From Echinarachnius parma (Eukaryota; Echinodermata; Echinoidea; Clypeasteroida; Echinarachniidae): DNA of 64,000 nt. Positions within the stretch are counted from its first letter, which is position 1, and each line of letters begins with the position of its first letter. Of the stretch, positions 44,641 to 63,388 are shown one piece after another. A program made the translations under genes and the position numbers. The stretch lies in assembly GCA_037951105.1 (NCBI GenBank), contig JBAMJV010008022.1, forward strand, positions 1-64,000, in the 5' to 3' direction. The notes under the pieces are model-generated. The model was not told the origin of the DNA and did no database searches. It saw nothing but the letters and a program-made list of their open reading frames with translations.

Positions 44641-45174
44641 TTAACCCATTGAGCACAAACTGTTTGTTCAAGTACATACATGTATGATTGAGTAACCCCC
44701 GCATCGGCACACTAAAACATTTCCGACAGTTTAAGACTTAAACATTGTAAACATTTCTTGAAATTGTACTCGCACATTGAGAAAATAGTGCAGATTCTGA
44801 TGCGATGATCAGATTTGCGATGTATTAATTATATTTTGAGATAGCGCCTTCGAACGCGCGCGTGGTTTTTTGGCTTCACAAGTTCGAAGTGTTTTTAATA
44901 CCGGCACCCCCTCAACTCTCATTGACAACGCACGCAACTCAAAAATGTTTGTGCGATGTTGGCATTATTTCACAAATTTCACAAAAATATTCGTAGCGGA
45001 CGATAAACGCATTATTTCTCCTCGAAATTTCGACCAGTGCAGTTTCTAAGGGTAGCGCGCATCATCACATGCGCGATTTTTCACAACACGCGCAAAAACA
45101 AATATTACGCGGGGTGCCGATAATAAAAACAGTGCCGATGTGTAGTACACCTACCATACTTCTCAATGGGTTAA
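44641..45174. mobile_element. TTAA-ended element immediately after the KCTD stop
   Basis: The ends TTAACCCATTGAG and CTCAATGGGTTAA are perfect 13-bp inverted repeats. The element starts 12 bases after the stop codon, so the proximal KCTD 3' UTR is transposon sequence. A piggyBac-like TTAA target is inferred. Confidence 0.75.
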
Positions 45175-45283
45175 GTGATTGATGGATAGCACAGGATGAT
45201 GATTTTTAAAAAGGATCAATATAAGGGCAGTGTGCATTTCAAATATTTAGATTAAAAAGTGTAACCTAGAAACTGATGTGTTT

Positions 45284-46545
45284 TTATGCCTCCGCAACGA
45301 AGTAGCCGGAGGCATTATGTTTTCGGGTTGTCCGTCCGTCCGTACGTACGTACGTACGTCCGTACGTACGTCCCGTTCTCGTGATCGCGTTATCTCAAGA
45401 ACCGATTAACGGATTTTCACCAAACTTGGTACATGTATGTATCTTGGGGGGCCAATGATCTGATTAGATTTTGGTGTCATGAGGTCAAAGGTCAAAGGTC
45501 ACAGAGCTCATTATATATGCAAAAATAGCTCGTGATCGCGTTATCTCAAGAACCGATTAATGGATTTTCACCAAACTTGGGTCATGTATGTATCTTGGGA
45601 GGCCAATGATCTGATTAGATTTTGGGGTCATGAGGTCAAAGGTCAAAGGTCACAGAGCTCATTATATATGCAAAAATAGCTCGTGATCGCGTTATCTCAA
45701 GAGCGGATTGATAGATTCTGACCAAACTTGTTACATGTATGTATCTTGGGGGGTCAATGATCTGATTAGATTTTGGGGTCATGAGGTCAAAGGTCAAAGG
45801 TCACAGAGCTCATTATATATGCAAAAATAGCTCGTGATCGCGTTATCTTAAGAAGGGATTGACAGATTCTGACCAAACTTGGTACATGTATGTATCTTGG
45901 GGGGCCGATGATCTGATTAGATTTTGGGGTCATGAGGTCAAAGGTCACAGAGCTCATTATATATGCAAAAATAGCTCGTGATCGCGTTATCTCAAGAAGG
46001 GATCGACAGATTCTGACCAAACTTGGTACATGTATGTATCTTGGGGGGCAGATGATCTGATTAGATTTTGGGGTCATGAGGTCAAAGGTCACAGAGCTCA
46101 TTATATATGCAAAAATAGCTTGTGATCGCGTTATCTCAAGAAGGGATTGACAGATTCTGACCAAACTTGGTACATGTATGTTCCTTGGAGAGCCAATGAA
46201 CTGATTAGATTTTGGGGGTCATGAGGTCAAAGGTCACAGGGCTCATATGTAAAAGTAGCTTGAGATTGGAAATCTCAAGAACTGAATATCAGATTTCAAT
46301 CCAACTTGATACCTGAATGTATATGGAACACTAGTCATTAGATTTTGGGGTCATGAGGGCAAAGGTCAAGGTCACTTATAGCTCATAATTGTGATACGTC
46401 AAGATCTAAAAGACAGAGTACCATCAAAATTGAGTTGACAGAATTAATTCTGTGTACATGTTGATTTGGGCTTGACAAAAATAAATTGCGTAATGGCGGA
46501 GGCATCATTTTCGACTGCGCGCAGTCGAAGATCCATCTAGTTATA
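45284..46545 (+). repeat. Interspersed repeat with six internal units and DR1 motifs
   Basis: Begins GCCTCCGCAACGAAGTAGCC, then a CGTACGTACGT run, then about six units of 140-150 bp (ATCGCGTTATCTCAAGAA, ACTTGGTACATGTATGTATC, ATTTTGGGGTCATGAGGTCA), and ends GGCGGAGGCATC with a GACTGCGCGCAGTC palindrome. A reverse relative is at 20690-21023. The minus-strand open frame inside has no biological meaning. Confidence 0.85.
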
Positions 46546-46954
46546 TATACGTGTAGTCTAAATCAATGGTTATTTTATTGATTTATGGGAAAAGTATTTC
46601 CAAGTATAGTTTTGATCTGTAAATTTTGTGAATCAGATATTTTTGCATAATTGTGATGTGGTGTAGGAACTGTACATTCCAAATAATTAACCAGGATCAA
46701 GTTAAACAAATGTGTGCACAGTATATCCACCATTTAAACAAAATTATTCAAACTTACAAATTCAAGGTTCAAATGTTCATCATTTCCTCTGCATGAAAAA
46801 TTCATGTGACTGTGCAATATCCATTTGTGTGTGATTTTGTTATCACGTATTAAAAGGCACTCGTACTGTAATATCATACTGTTGTGTGCTGTGTCTGTAC
46901 GCAATGCAGATCTAGAGTATTCATAGTTGGTATTTGATCATCCGTCATCGACTG

Positions 46955-47133
46955 CAAGGAAAAAATTAATTTTTTATTTTAGGGGGCTACTTTTTCAATC
47001 TGATGGATATCACAAAATATCACTGTACCAGTGTACATAGATGGTAATTTTAGGGGCTACCTACTGATTTCAGAGGGCTATTTTGAGAATTAGGGGGCAA
47101 AGTCGCCCTCAGCCCCGTGTATTTCCTACCTTG
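46955..47133. mobile_element. Small relative of the GGGGGCTAC hAT-type family
   Basis: Left AAGGAAAAAATTAAT and right GCCCCGTGTATTTCC ends match the element at 18346-18694. No clean 8-bp duplication was found. Confidence 0.6.
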
Positions 47134-49059
47134 AATTCGACTGCCAACACTGCATTGTATTGCTGTTGTAGCCAGGATACAGAGCATAATGCCCATATCA
47201 GTAAATTACACAGTGTTTTAAAACTTTAATTTTAACAAAGCTTTTTACTCAATGTGTTTAGTTCTTAGACATTCCACCTCTAGAGGTAATTCCAGGCTGT
47301 GCAATTAGTCAGTTTCATTTTATTTTTGAAAGGTTGTATATTAGGGATCTGTAGCGAAAAACGCGGTTAAGAGATTAACTATTTTTTGTAATTGTTTTAA
47401 AAACTTGCATGTCTAATTAAATATAAAAGACTGCCAAAAAGGAGTTTTGAGCCATAACTATTTTCTTCTGCCACATTTCACTTGCCCTACTGGGCAACCA
47501 ATTATAAAATTAATTTCTACCATTCATGTATCAAAGCTCAGATAATTATTTGTTTTTACACTAATATATCCATGGATTACATTCTCTATGAAACATTATT
47601 TGCTTGCTTATAATTAAGTTTGTGTGTGACAAAATTTACAAGTGCTTGTAATCTGAGCTACATTTATTGTTTGCTACTTTGCCGTCATCAAAGTAATCTA
47701 CATTCATTAATTAAACCGTGAGGCTTAATTACAAATTTGCAGAGTGAAAGATCTAGAATATAATATTATAAGGTATGTACATCAATGTCTTTATACTCAG
47801 CAGACTCCTTCCTCAAACAATGATTGTATTTTTATTATTAATTATTGTCAAATACAATACATGCATAATATAATTGTTTTGAAATTTACCTTGTTTCTGT
47901 TCCATATTCTACAGCAATCTTTCAACCCACCTGCATTATAGCACGATAGAGAATAGCCTCTAGTCTTCTGAAGTTGAGTCTAGTTTTTAGTGCTATTACA
48001 TATGTTCATTTTTATAAGCGAACAAAACAATTTAAAAACAAATATATTATGCATGTATTTGACGATTTGTAAGAAGAAAAAAAAACATTCAAATGAAAAT
48101 TACACTGAAACTTGTGGAACAATCCATGTTTCTTGTTTTCTTTTATTAAAAACATGTAACTGTATGCAAGTATGCATCTTTTACAACTTGCAGGGCCAGT
48201 ATTCCTTGATGCACTAGTATAGAATATAAGAAATGTACATTGTACATGATGTTTATTTTACAGGGGTTGCATTTTCTGGGGTTAATTGAACCAAGATTAA
48301 TGTGCCTTGTACGTTGTTGTTGTGAATTTTACTGTGTGTGTTTATTGCTATATGTGTGTAATGCGTACATGATGTAAAGCACATGTACAGAGGCAGTGAG
48401 AACATTTGCTGCGCCTGGGTGCTATTATATGGCAGCCATTGGCTAGTATGCTCCCCGGGGAGTTGAGATGGTGCGCAAGATAATTGTGCAGGTTTGAAAC
48501 TTTAGTATCATTATTATTGATGAATTATATTTGTGAGTATGCATGGAAAATTCCATGTGAAATTAATGTCAATATATTGCCAAATAATAAGCGAAAACAC
48601 AAAATGATAAATTTACATTTGCTAACACATTGCCAAACATGTACACAGTTAACAATCCCAGGATTTGTTGTTTTTCAAATTCAATATCAACAAAGAGACC
48701 ATTTTTAATTCCAATCTGTTTGTTTTAAACACACTATGTCACTGTGCTGGTTACCATAAAGCAACTGGGTTCTTATTCAATCTGGCTAATTCATTCTGGC
48801 TATTGCCCTTTTATGAAGGAATTGATTTTCAAGTTGTGATCGCAGTCGTTTTAAAATTAAGTTTTGTGCAATTCTACAATACTGGTCACATACTTTTATA
48901 CAAGCTTGTATAAAACCAACATCGTGTACAGCGCATAATCTTGTATAAAGCAGACATCTGTACAGGGTTTCAATTTGAATGATTAATAATATATTTTACT
49001 ATTTATTATGTACTTTACTTGTACTGTATGTGTTGCTGTTTATTATCGTGCAATGCAAT

Positions 49060-49157
49060 TAACCCGTTCAGGACGGACTGATTTTGGTATACCATGCATT
49101 CTCTCTCCATCTAGATTCCTGCCCGAGTATTTTGGGGAATAGTCCTGAATGGGTTGA
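49060..49157. repeat. Second copy of the TTAACCCGTTCAGGAC MITE
   Basis: Inverted ends TTAACCCGTTCAGGAC and GTCCTGAATGGGTT; same length as the copy at 12010. Confidence 0.7.
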
Positions 49158-49271
49158 ACAATTTTCTATGCATATTATTTTGCTTTTGAGTGTATTCTAA
49201 CTAAATTTACTGTGTATTGTATCAAGCAGAGTTAAAAGCAGTTGGAGTTGAACATATGTTATCAATGTTAT

Positions 49272-49626
49272 TTAAAGGGGACCACCACGTAAAGAATAAC
49301 ACAGGGTTATGTTTTTGTACCGTTGTTTGATATTAAATAGATGTCCAACACTTTGCAAAGGGTGGTGTTATATTCATAAACAATGCAATTAATCACCAAA
49401 ACTCACGGAACCACAATAGAAGCACGGTAGAGTTTAGACGCATACATCCTAGGCAATGGACTATTCTTCGTCTGCAGAATTACTTTATAGTATCGTGACG
49501 GGTTTTTAAATTATATGATTTGTCTGGAAACTTATTTTTCTGAACTTGTTGGTGGAATGCACTACTAAAACTATTACTTCATTTATAAGAATATTTGTTT
49601 GTGTACATGTGGTGATTTCCTTTAAA
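49272..49626. mobile_element. MITE with TTTAAAGGGGACCACCAC ends
   Basis: The left TTTAAAGGGGACCACCAC and right GTGGTGATTTCCTTTAAA are inverted repeats. Relatives are at 60367-60820 and, in part, 16810-17040 and 61330-61530. Confidence 0.75.
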
Positions 49627-50315
49627 TCACACTTTTCACCTTAAATATTACCCTATAGATAATATAGAGTAAAAAACAGTGTCATTGTGAAAAAATCAAT
49701 CTTCAGTGCTGAGTCTAGGATCTAACAATGTCATTTTTATTTTAGGTTCCAAATCTCTTCAAATTTCAAACAAAGTACAATTTTCAGTCATGAAATGTAC
49801 CACAAAATTGATGAAGTAAGAAATGTCATTATGTGTATCTTTGTTTTATTATTTGAAATCAGCGATTTCTATCAAACAGTCCTCAAAATGAAACATAAAA
49901 TGTATGTTACGTTTGTGGCCTATTGAAGGTTGTTATAACATGTAGACCACAGTCATTTTTAGACCCAGTCCTGAGTGATTTGAAACATACAAATTAAGTC
50001 AAGACCGGACCTGGAACTGGAAGATTTTGGATCTATTAATTAATTTATTGAGCTTTTACAAATATTGAATGTGGTACATGTACACAGTACCTGTAACCAT
50101 TCTCCAGTTCTCCTCTTCGCTATGCCACTGCTTTTACCCTTTGAAATTCCTTTATTCAGAAACATTGACGTTTCATATTGCTTTAAAATGTACATTTGAT
50201 CATTATGCAAACATAAGGTACCGTTTATAACTATGTATATCTTGCCCAATTGTACAGTAGATAGATATGTTCTATATTTCTATAGCATTGTATTCATTGT
50301 AATATATATATCCCA

Positions 50316-50430
50316 AATAAAAAAAAGTTCAAGTGAAATTTTAAGTAATTGTACAGTGTTTTATTCAAATTAAGTGTGTTTGTGTGTGTGTCTGTGGGTG
50401 TGTGTGTGTGTGTGTGTGTGTGCATGTGTA
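50316..50430 (+). promoter_or_regulatory. Candidate poly(A) site: AATAAA plus GT-rich stretch
   Basis: AATAAA at 50316-50321 and a (GT)n run at 50376-50430, which would serve as the downstream element of cleavage. The only upstream gene on this strand is KCTD, 5.7 kb away. Confidence 0.35.
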
Positions 50431-50500
50431 AATTGTACTTATGTAGATATTCAGAATGCCTTTTGTTCAGGGTACTAGGTGATTTAATAGATTTACACCC

Positions 50501-50531
<31 letters not shown>

Positions 50532-50611
50532 ACACATAGCCAAACAAAAGTGGTGTGTGATTGTGTTTTGATTGTGAACGTGTGTTTGTGTGAGTGTGCA
50601 TGAGTGGTGAC

Positions 50612-51482
50612 CAAGGGCGTCGATTTCTTCTCGCCATTGGGGAGGATGATACGTCATTTTGTCCATCTCTGGCGAGGGAGCGAAGCGACAACCCAACAGC
50701 GTGCCTTTGGTTTTTATGGCTGAGGGGGGGGGGGGGGGGGGGGTGCAAAGCTTTTGAATTCAGCTGTTTAGAAATTGGAAGATTATTAAGTGCACATTGC
50801 AAGCATCATGTTATGAGCTGGGCTTTGTCCAATATGAACTTTAGCCTGATAGATACATAGATTGCATTGGGGGTCCAGGGGGCGGGGGCCCCGGAAGCTT
50901 TGGGATTTGTAATATCCAGATATAAAGATGTCCATATTTAAATATAGAGTTAACTATTCTTTAGTTTAATTGGCTTTTGAATTGGCTGTTTAGAGATTGG
51001 AAGATTATTAAGTGCACATTGCAAGCATCCTGTTATAATGAGGACACTGTCCAAGTATGGATGAATTTTAGCCTTATAGATAAATACTGTCGATTGCAAT
51101 CATCCTGATGGGACCCTGAATAGAATAAGTCAAGGGATACCCACATTGGAAAGTTTATTTGGAGTCCAGGGGGCGAAGCCCCCGGAAGCTTTGGGATTTG
51201 TAATATCCAGAAATACAATTAACTATTGTTTCAGGGGCGCAGCCCCGGAAGATTTTGGATTCGGGCAGTTTAACATTATCAAAAAGTGGTTTAAAGAAGA
51301 CTATAGTAACAACTTCCATTCATAATAGGGGGCAATGCTTCTTAATCTTAATGTTATTATATATTTTTGAACCCCAAATATTGGGGGGGGGGGGGGGGGG
51401 GGGATGATAATACAGGCCATCCCCCCCACCTGCAATATTGGGGGAGATATTTCTCCCATCCCCCCCGTGATCGACGCCCCTG
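50612..51482. mobile_element. hAT-type element, 871 bp
   Basis: Perfect 8-bp duplication GTGGTGAC (50604-50611 and 51483-51490). Ends CAAGGGCGTCGAT and ATCGACGCCCCTG are inverted repeats of hAT type. The inside holds a duplicated unit of about 230 bp (GATTGGAAGATTATTAAGTG and GGAAGCTTTGGGATTTGTAA) and several G or C tracts. No transposase. Confidence 0.88.
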
Positions 51483-51737
51483 GTGGTGACCCAATTCAGT
51501 GGTGGCCCAATATTTATAGGAAATTAGTGAAATTCGTTTTGTTTTTAATTGACATTATTTTGTAAATTAATTAAGATATTATAAACTAAAGCATAATATG
51601 ACCAATTACAAAATGGGGGCACACCTGCCCTGCATATCAATACATTGAATATATCCCTTTTTGCATTGTAATTTTAATTATACATTAGATTAGGTATATT
51701 ATTTAGAATGATAGCAAAGGGGTAACATTGAAAAATA

Positions 51738-52025
51738 GATAGATAGATAGATAGGAAAATAACTGTTTTCACACAGTGTTTATAATTATAAAGTTTTGTT
51801 GTATTATATATAAAGATAGATAGATGGATAGAAAGATAGATACCGTATAGAGAGATATATAGACAGACAAACAGAATAGAAAGATATACCTTACATACCT
51901 ATATAGATAGACAGATAGATACTATCTATCTATTTATCTATGATAATCTATCTTTCTATCCATCTATAATATCTATTTATCTAGATAGATAGATAGATAT
52001 ATATTAGACAGACAGATAGACAGAC
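51738..52025. repeat. GATA/TATC microsatellite cluster in both orientations
   Basis: Runs of GATAGATAGATA and, between 51930 and 51985, TATCTATC, so the cluster can fold back on itself. Confidence 0.9.
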
Positions 52026-52600
52026 AAAATAGCTCAGTGAGTGTCACAACAAAAGCTTGGGGCCATTTCATAAGAACTCCTAGTTAGCTCGAAATAGCAG
52101 GAAAGGCTGCATATAATGCACATTAAAACAAAAATGATTATCAAAGTTGATTTTTAATGAATATCACTGAGTGAAGGCAAAATGATACACTAGAACAACA
52201 AAAGTAAAAATGACACAATGAGATTTCAGTTCAGTTTTTATTTTACATCTAATAAAAAGTATTAAATAGTAAACAATGTAAAACAATTTATGTCTTTAAA
52301 TATAGACGGATGAAGTGCATTAGATTTTGAAAGGAATATAATTGGTTTCAGATCGCATCTATTACAATGAACAACCACACCCAAACCCAAACCCAAACAA
52401 AATCATTTGTGGCCTTTCTTTTTGAATGAATAGAGCGCCATCTCAAAAGGTGTTGCCGATAAAAAAAAAACTTCGTGGAATTTGACCTTGCGGCATGACC
52501 TCATTTGCATATGTATACAACATCTAATTTTGAGACTGGATGGCAGGAAGCAGCATAGGTGAGCTCCAACATCTGAAATGAGTCACGGTGGATCACCGAT
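52026..52600. other. Non-coding DNA upstream of the kinase gene
   Basis: AT-rich. I saw nothing recognisable beyond a short (CCAAAC)n run at about 52380. Confidence 0.5.
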
Positions 52601-52699
52601 CCCACGCCGTCTTTTTGCCAAAGAAAGAAGATTTTTGAGGAAGTTGTAATAGTCCGAATTACTCCTGAAAAGTCACGGAATATACCAATGCAACCAAAT

Positions 52700-52878
52700 C
52701 CCGTGAATTTACCGTAGGATTTACGTATTTAGGCGCCGAAGTTGAGTCCTCGAGAACGTCGCATCGAGAAATCGCGCTCCTCTGGATTACACACCGCTCC
52801 GGCGCTTCCGCACAGACGTCCGCGCATCCCTCGCAGAGTTTCGGCCGCATTGCAGCGTAGGGTGGCGGCGACAACAAA
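52700..52878 (+). promoter_or_regulatory. CpG-rich promoter and 5' UTR of the MAP4K gene
   Basis: About 180 bp dense in CG dinucleotides (ACGTCGCATCGAGAAATCGC, TCCGGCGCTTCCGC) in an otherwise AT-rich area, ending at the ATG in a good context (aaaATGG). Confidence 0.5.
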
Positions 52879-59631
<6,753 letters not shown>

Positions 59632-60366
59632 GTGAGTGAAACTCTTTGCTTTATTTTCATTTATTTATTTATTTTTCCATGTATTTATTTCTTTGTCTAT
59701 GTACTGATTTTAATTGAACCTTCCTTTACAGTATGCATCAAAATAAACTTTCCACCCTAACGTTTGTAATGCGATACAAATCCATAGGGATTACTGCAGA
59801 TTACTGCAGTAATTTGGAAAGTTTCTTTTGATGCATTCAATTTGTTTTACATATTTTTAAAGTTAATGTTAAATTATTTAAATATAAATTATGTAACATG
59901 TATTTATTTCTACACGTTGGTCTGTGTCAGTGTACATTGTATGTAAAATGTGACAAAGAGGTACGAAAAGTTAAATAAAACACCATTTGAAATCATAGTT
60001 TTCAATTTATTTATATTTTGAAATATTTATTTAATTATTTATGACTTATGTATTATTCGTTTATAAATGTTGTTCTTTTTGAAGGGATGTTCCATCAGTT
60101 ATCTGGCCCCCTTTTCACAAAGGTCTAAAATATATGAGAGGAAAACTTTTTGCAACATAAAATACTACATAAAGAAGTCTAAAATTTGTTGATTCCATCC
60201 AGGTTGGGTCCTAAAAACACCCTGTCTGGGGTCCATGTGGAGAATGCATGTTATAACGTTACCAACATATTCGTGAATGGATTTAATGAGTTTCCCTATT
60301 ATCTTACACAGGCTTGTGAACTGATCATGTACATTTAAGATCAATGTCTTGAATCTATCAATTGAA

Positions 60367-60820
60367 TTTAAAGGGGACCACCAGGCAAAGAACAACGCAT
60401 TATTATATGTTTTGGTACCGTTTTGTGATATCAAATAGATACCCAACATTTTGCAAATTCATAAACAAAGGAATTAATTTCCACCACTTACGGAACCACT
60501 GCTATTTCCTGGTTCCATTCGGGCCAACCATTTGCGAGTGCGCCAATGCAGCTATTCACGCGCACGTTTGTAAACAATAGATTCCCGGGCGATTCGTTCG
60601 CTCTGCATACATTGCAATTCACCGCACACATAGCAGTCTGCGTAATTCAGACCGCATGAACGCATGCTTTAGAATGGTGATGCGTTTCCAATTATTTTTT
60701 TCTTTCTTTCTGGTAACATATTTTTGTGAACTTGTTGATGGAATGGAATACTAAAGATGTTACCTTTCTTTAATACGAATATTATTTTTGGGTGGTGGTA
60801 CCCTTTAAATTATAAAGAAA
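60367..60820. mobile_element. MITE with TTTAAAGGGGACCACCAG ends
   Basis: Longer relative of the copy at 49272-49626: left AAAGGGGACCACCAGG, right GGTGGTGGTACCCTTT. Confidence 0.75.
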
Positions 60821-61329
60821 ATCGTTCGCCGGCCTAGTGAATACATTTTAGGTACATGCATGAATTGCTGAAAGGTCTACTGTATACAGAATATGATATT
60901 TTCTTGTAAAAATGCTTCACAATCACATAATAAATCCATAAAACATACGTACATGTAAATCGTACATGTATGGAGATTGAAAAGTGAAAGTGAAAATCAG
61001 GATGATTGACATTTTGATCTGTTCTCAATAAGTGTCTCAAGACAGCACAGTGAGCACACAAATAGACGTGACACACAATAACTCTGCAATACAGATACCT
61101 CATGTGGTACATGGGTGTTAAAACACACTCACACAATCAAATCAAACAAACAACCACACACACAATCTTCAAAACACATACATGTATGCATGCAGTGTAC
61201 ACAAACAAACAGACTTGCATGCATGTTACATAAAGATTTTTACTCTGTTTCTTAATTTCTTTTGTCCATGATTTAGACTAGATGTATTTTGTAAAACATG
61301 TACTTGTTGTAGACACATTTATAAGTCCT

Positions 61330-62409
61330 AGAGAAGGGTCTAGTCTTCGTCTGCAGACCCATAAACAATACATAGTAAACTAGTATCGTGATGGGTTTTC
61401 AAGTATATAACTCATCTGGAAACCAATTTTCTGAACTTGTTAGTAGAATATAGTTAATTAGTTAATTAGTTAACTAGTTAATTACATTTAATATAAGAAT
61501 ATTACTTTTGGGGCAGTGGTTCCCTTTAATGCAAGTTGCAGTCTTGTTTGTTGACCTTCGAGTCATTGACCTCTAGCTATATATACCTGAGTGTGGGTTT
61601 ATACAGCCTTTGTCTAGATGTGGGGAAATATGACACAGGGCCGTTGAGTGATACCAGATCCTGCATTGTGTACCAGTCTAATTGTAGAGATAAATTAACC
61701 AGGCTGTCAGTATCTTACTCATATAACATGAGAAATCGGCTAGTGAAATTGAAACTTTGAACTAATGTACACCCCTGTACTGTAGTTTGTGTTGTGTGTG
61801 GTTCCTGTTTTCATTTGTGTTGAACCAGTAAAAAAAAAAAAAAAAAAAAAAAGAGAGGAAATTGTAGCATAAGGGGTGTGTTACTGTTGTGTGTGGTTCT
61901 GTTTTTATTTGTGTTTGTTGTAAAAAAAAAACACCGGGATATTATGGCATAAGTACATTTTACATTGTATATAAAGGGGGGGGGGGCGATGGGGAAATGG
62001 GAGATTATCTCACTGTATGCTTCTTTAGACTTTAGTGCCCCCTTTTGTGTACAAAATGAATAAAGAAAACAATTTGGTTTATCCTCCCTCCCCCCCCCCC
62101 CCCCCCCTGTTGAGGGGCAACTGGTTGCTTGGTCTATACTAATCTTGATTATGGTAATTTAGTCTAGTAGAGAAATCAGATTACACCTACCTGCATGGAT
62201 TTGATTTAGGCTTAGGATTATGATCAGGGATTAAGTAGGAGGGATTTGGGTTAGTAAATACATGTAGGTTTACTGTAGAGTTGGAGGTCAAGTTCAGAGT
62301 AAGGGGGAAAGGAAAATCTCTGACATGTACTGAACTAGAAGATTATAAGATGTATACATACAAAATGGGTGTAGACCAAATTACCATATAAACTGTATAT
62401 ATACCCCTT

Positions 62410-62450
<41 letters not shown>

Positions 62451-62452
62451 CA

Positions 62453-62483
<31 letters not shown>

Positions 62484-62600
62484 GTAGTTGTACCCCTCTC
62501 CCTACCTGGGCTGATCCTAGCTTGATAACAAACTCTATTTCATCTTATTTCAGGGCTACATTTTACCCTTAGAAGCACACATTGTACATGTACATTTGTA
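61330..62600. other. Intron sequence of the MAP4K gene
   Basis: Contains the right part of a GGGGACCACC MITE relative (to about 61530), A tracts (61829-61852), and a nearly pure C tract of about 70 bases (62410-62478). No exon seen. Confidence 0.55.
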
Positions 62601-62605
62601 CACTG

Positions 62606-63380
62606 CAGTGAAAAAAATACATAGGGGCCCTCATGCGATTCGCCTCTGAAATGGCCAAAAGAGCCCCAGAAAATCATTAAAGAGCCCCCCATAAAGTTGC
62701 ATCTAGAGTTCAATGCAAAACAAGTTTTAAAGTGTTATTTTTGTATTCAGGCAAGCTTGAAAAGTAGCCCCCAAATTTATTTTAAAATTTAGTCCCTGGT
62801 GTGTCAGGAGAACAAATAAAATGTATTTTTCTAGGGCTACTTTTCAAGCTTGCATTCTTGAAAACAGCACTCTTAAAGGGACTTAGTAACATTGTCCAAA
62901 TCCTCAAAATAAAATTTTAATTCTAGCGGTTCCCTCATACCTTGTTGTATTCGTATAAACAATAAAATCATGGGACCGGTTTCGGTTTTTTCAATTTCCC
63001 TTTCGTTACAAAGATATGTACGATCAAAGTATTCAGATAAGAAAAACTCCCCCGGAGTTTTGAAACCGTGTGCAAAGTGAGTGCAGTGAGTTAGTGAATA
63101 TCACTTTGCATTTTCGCTCATTACTTGGCCATGCAATGTCCATTTGACTTGAAATTTTCACACAATACCCTGTGGACATATGAGATAACAATAAAATACA
63201 TTGCATCAAACATTCATCACTTTTCGCACATGTCAACAAAGTTACTAGATCCCTTTAAGTTTGTTTTGGCTTTTGCATTGAATTTTCCAGGGCTCCTGTA
63301 TGATTTACTGGGGCCCTTTTTCTGGGCATTTCGGGGCTAAATTGCCCTGAGCCCCAGTGTATGTTTTTTTCACTGCCCTG
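62606..63380. mobile_element. hAT-type element with a nested MITE
   Basis: Perfect 8-bp duplication GTACACTG (62598-62605 and 63381-63388). Ends CAGTGAAAAAAATACA and TGTATGTTTTTTTCACTG. The GGGGGCTAC-type family phrases are interrupted by the MITE at 62877-63254. Confidence 0.88.
62877..63254. mobile_element. TTAA-flanked MITE inside the hAT-type element
   Basis: TTAA on both sides (62873-62876 and 63255-63258). The ends AGGGACTTAGTAAC and GTTACTAGATCCCT are inverted repeats, so it is piggyBac-like. A truncated copy lies at 226-480, and a terminal fragment (CACTAGATCCCTTTAA) lies beside centrobin exon 6 at about 34370-34388. Confidence 0.85.
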
Positions 63381-63388
63381 GTACACTG

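Larger units (their letters stand above)
47134..50315. other. AT-rich non-coding DNA, possibly the distal KCTD 3' UTR
   Basis: No exon recognised. It contains the MITEs at 49060-49157 and 49272-49626. It ends at a good poly(A) site candidate (AATAAA at 50316, followed 55-115 nt later by a GT-rich stretch), which would suit a very long 3' UTR. Confidence 0.4.

Noticed and set aside
44225-44710. 161-codon minus-strand ORF
   Set aside because: Antisense shadow of the KCTD coding exon.
45787-46164. 125-codon repetitive minus-strand ORF
   Set aside because: By-product of the interspersed repeat; frames follow the repeat unit.
44629-50330. Calling the KCTD 3' UTR as 5.7 kb long
   Set aside because: The poly(A) context at 50316 is attractive, but several MITEs and no transcript evidence lie between; kept only as a candidate site.
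50294-50802. His/Thr- and Val/Cys-rich ORFs
   Set aside because: They come from GT/CA microsatellites and G tracts.
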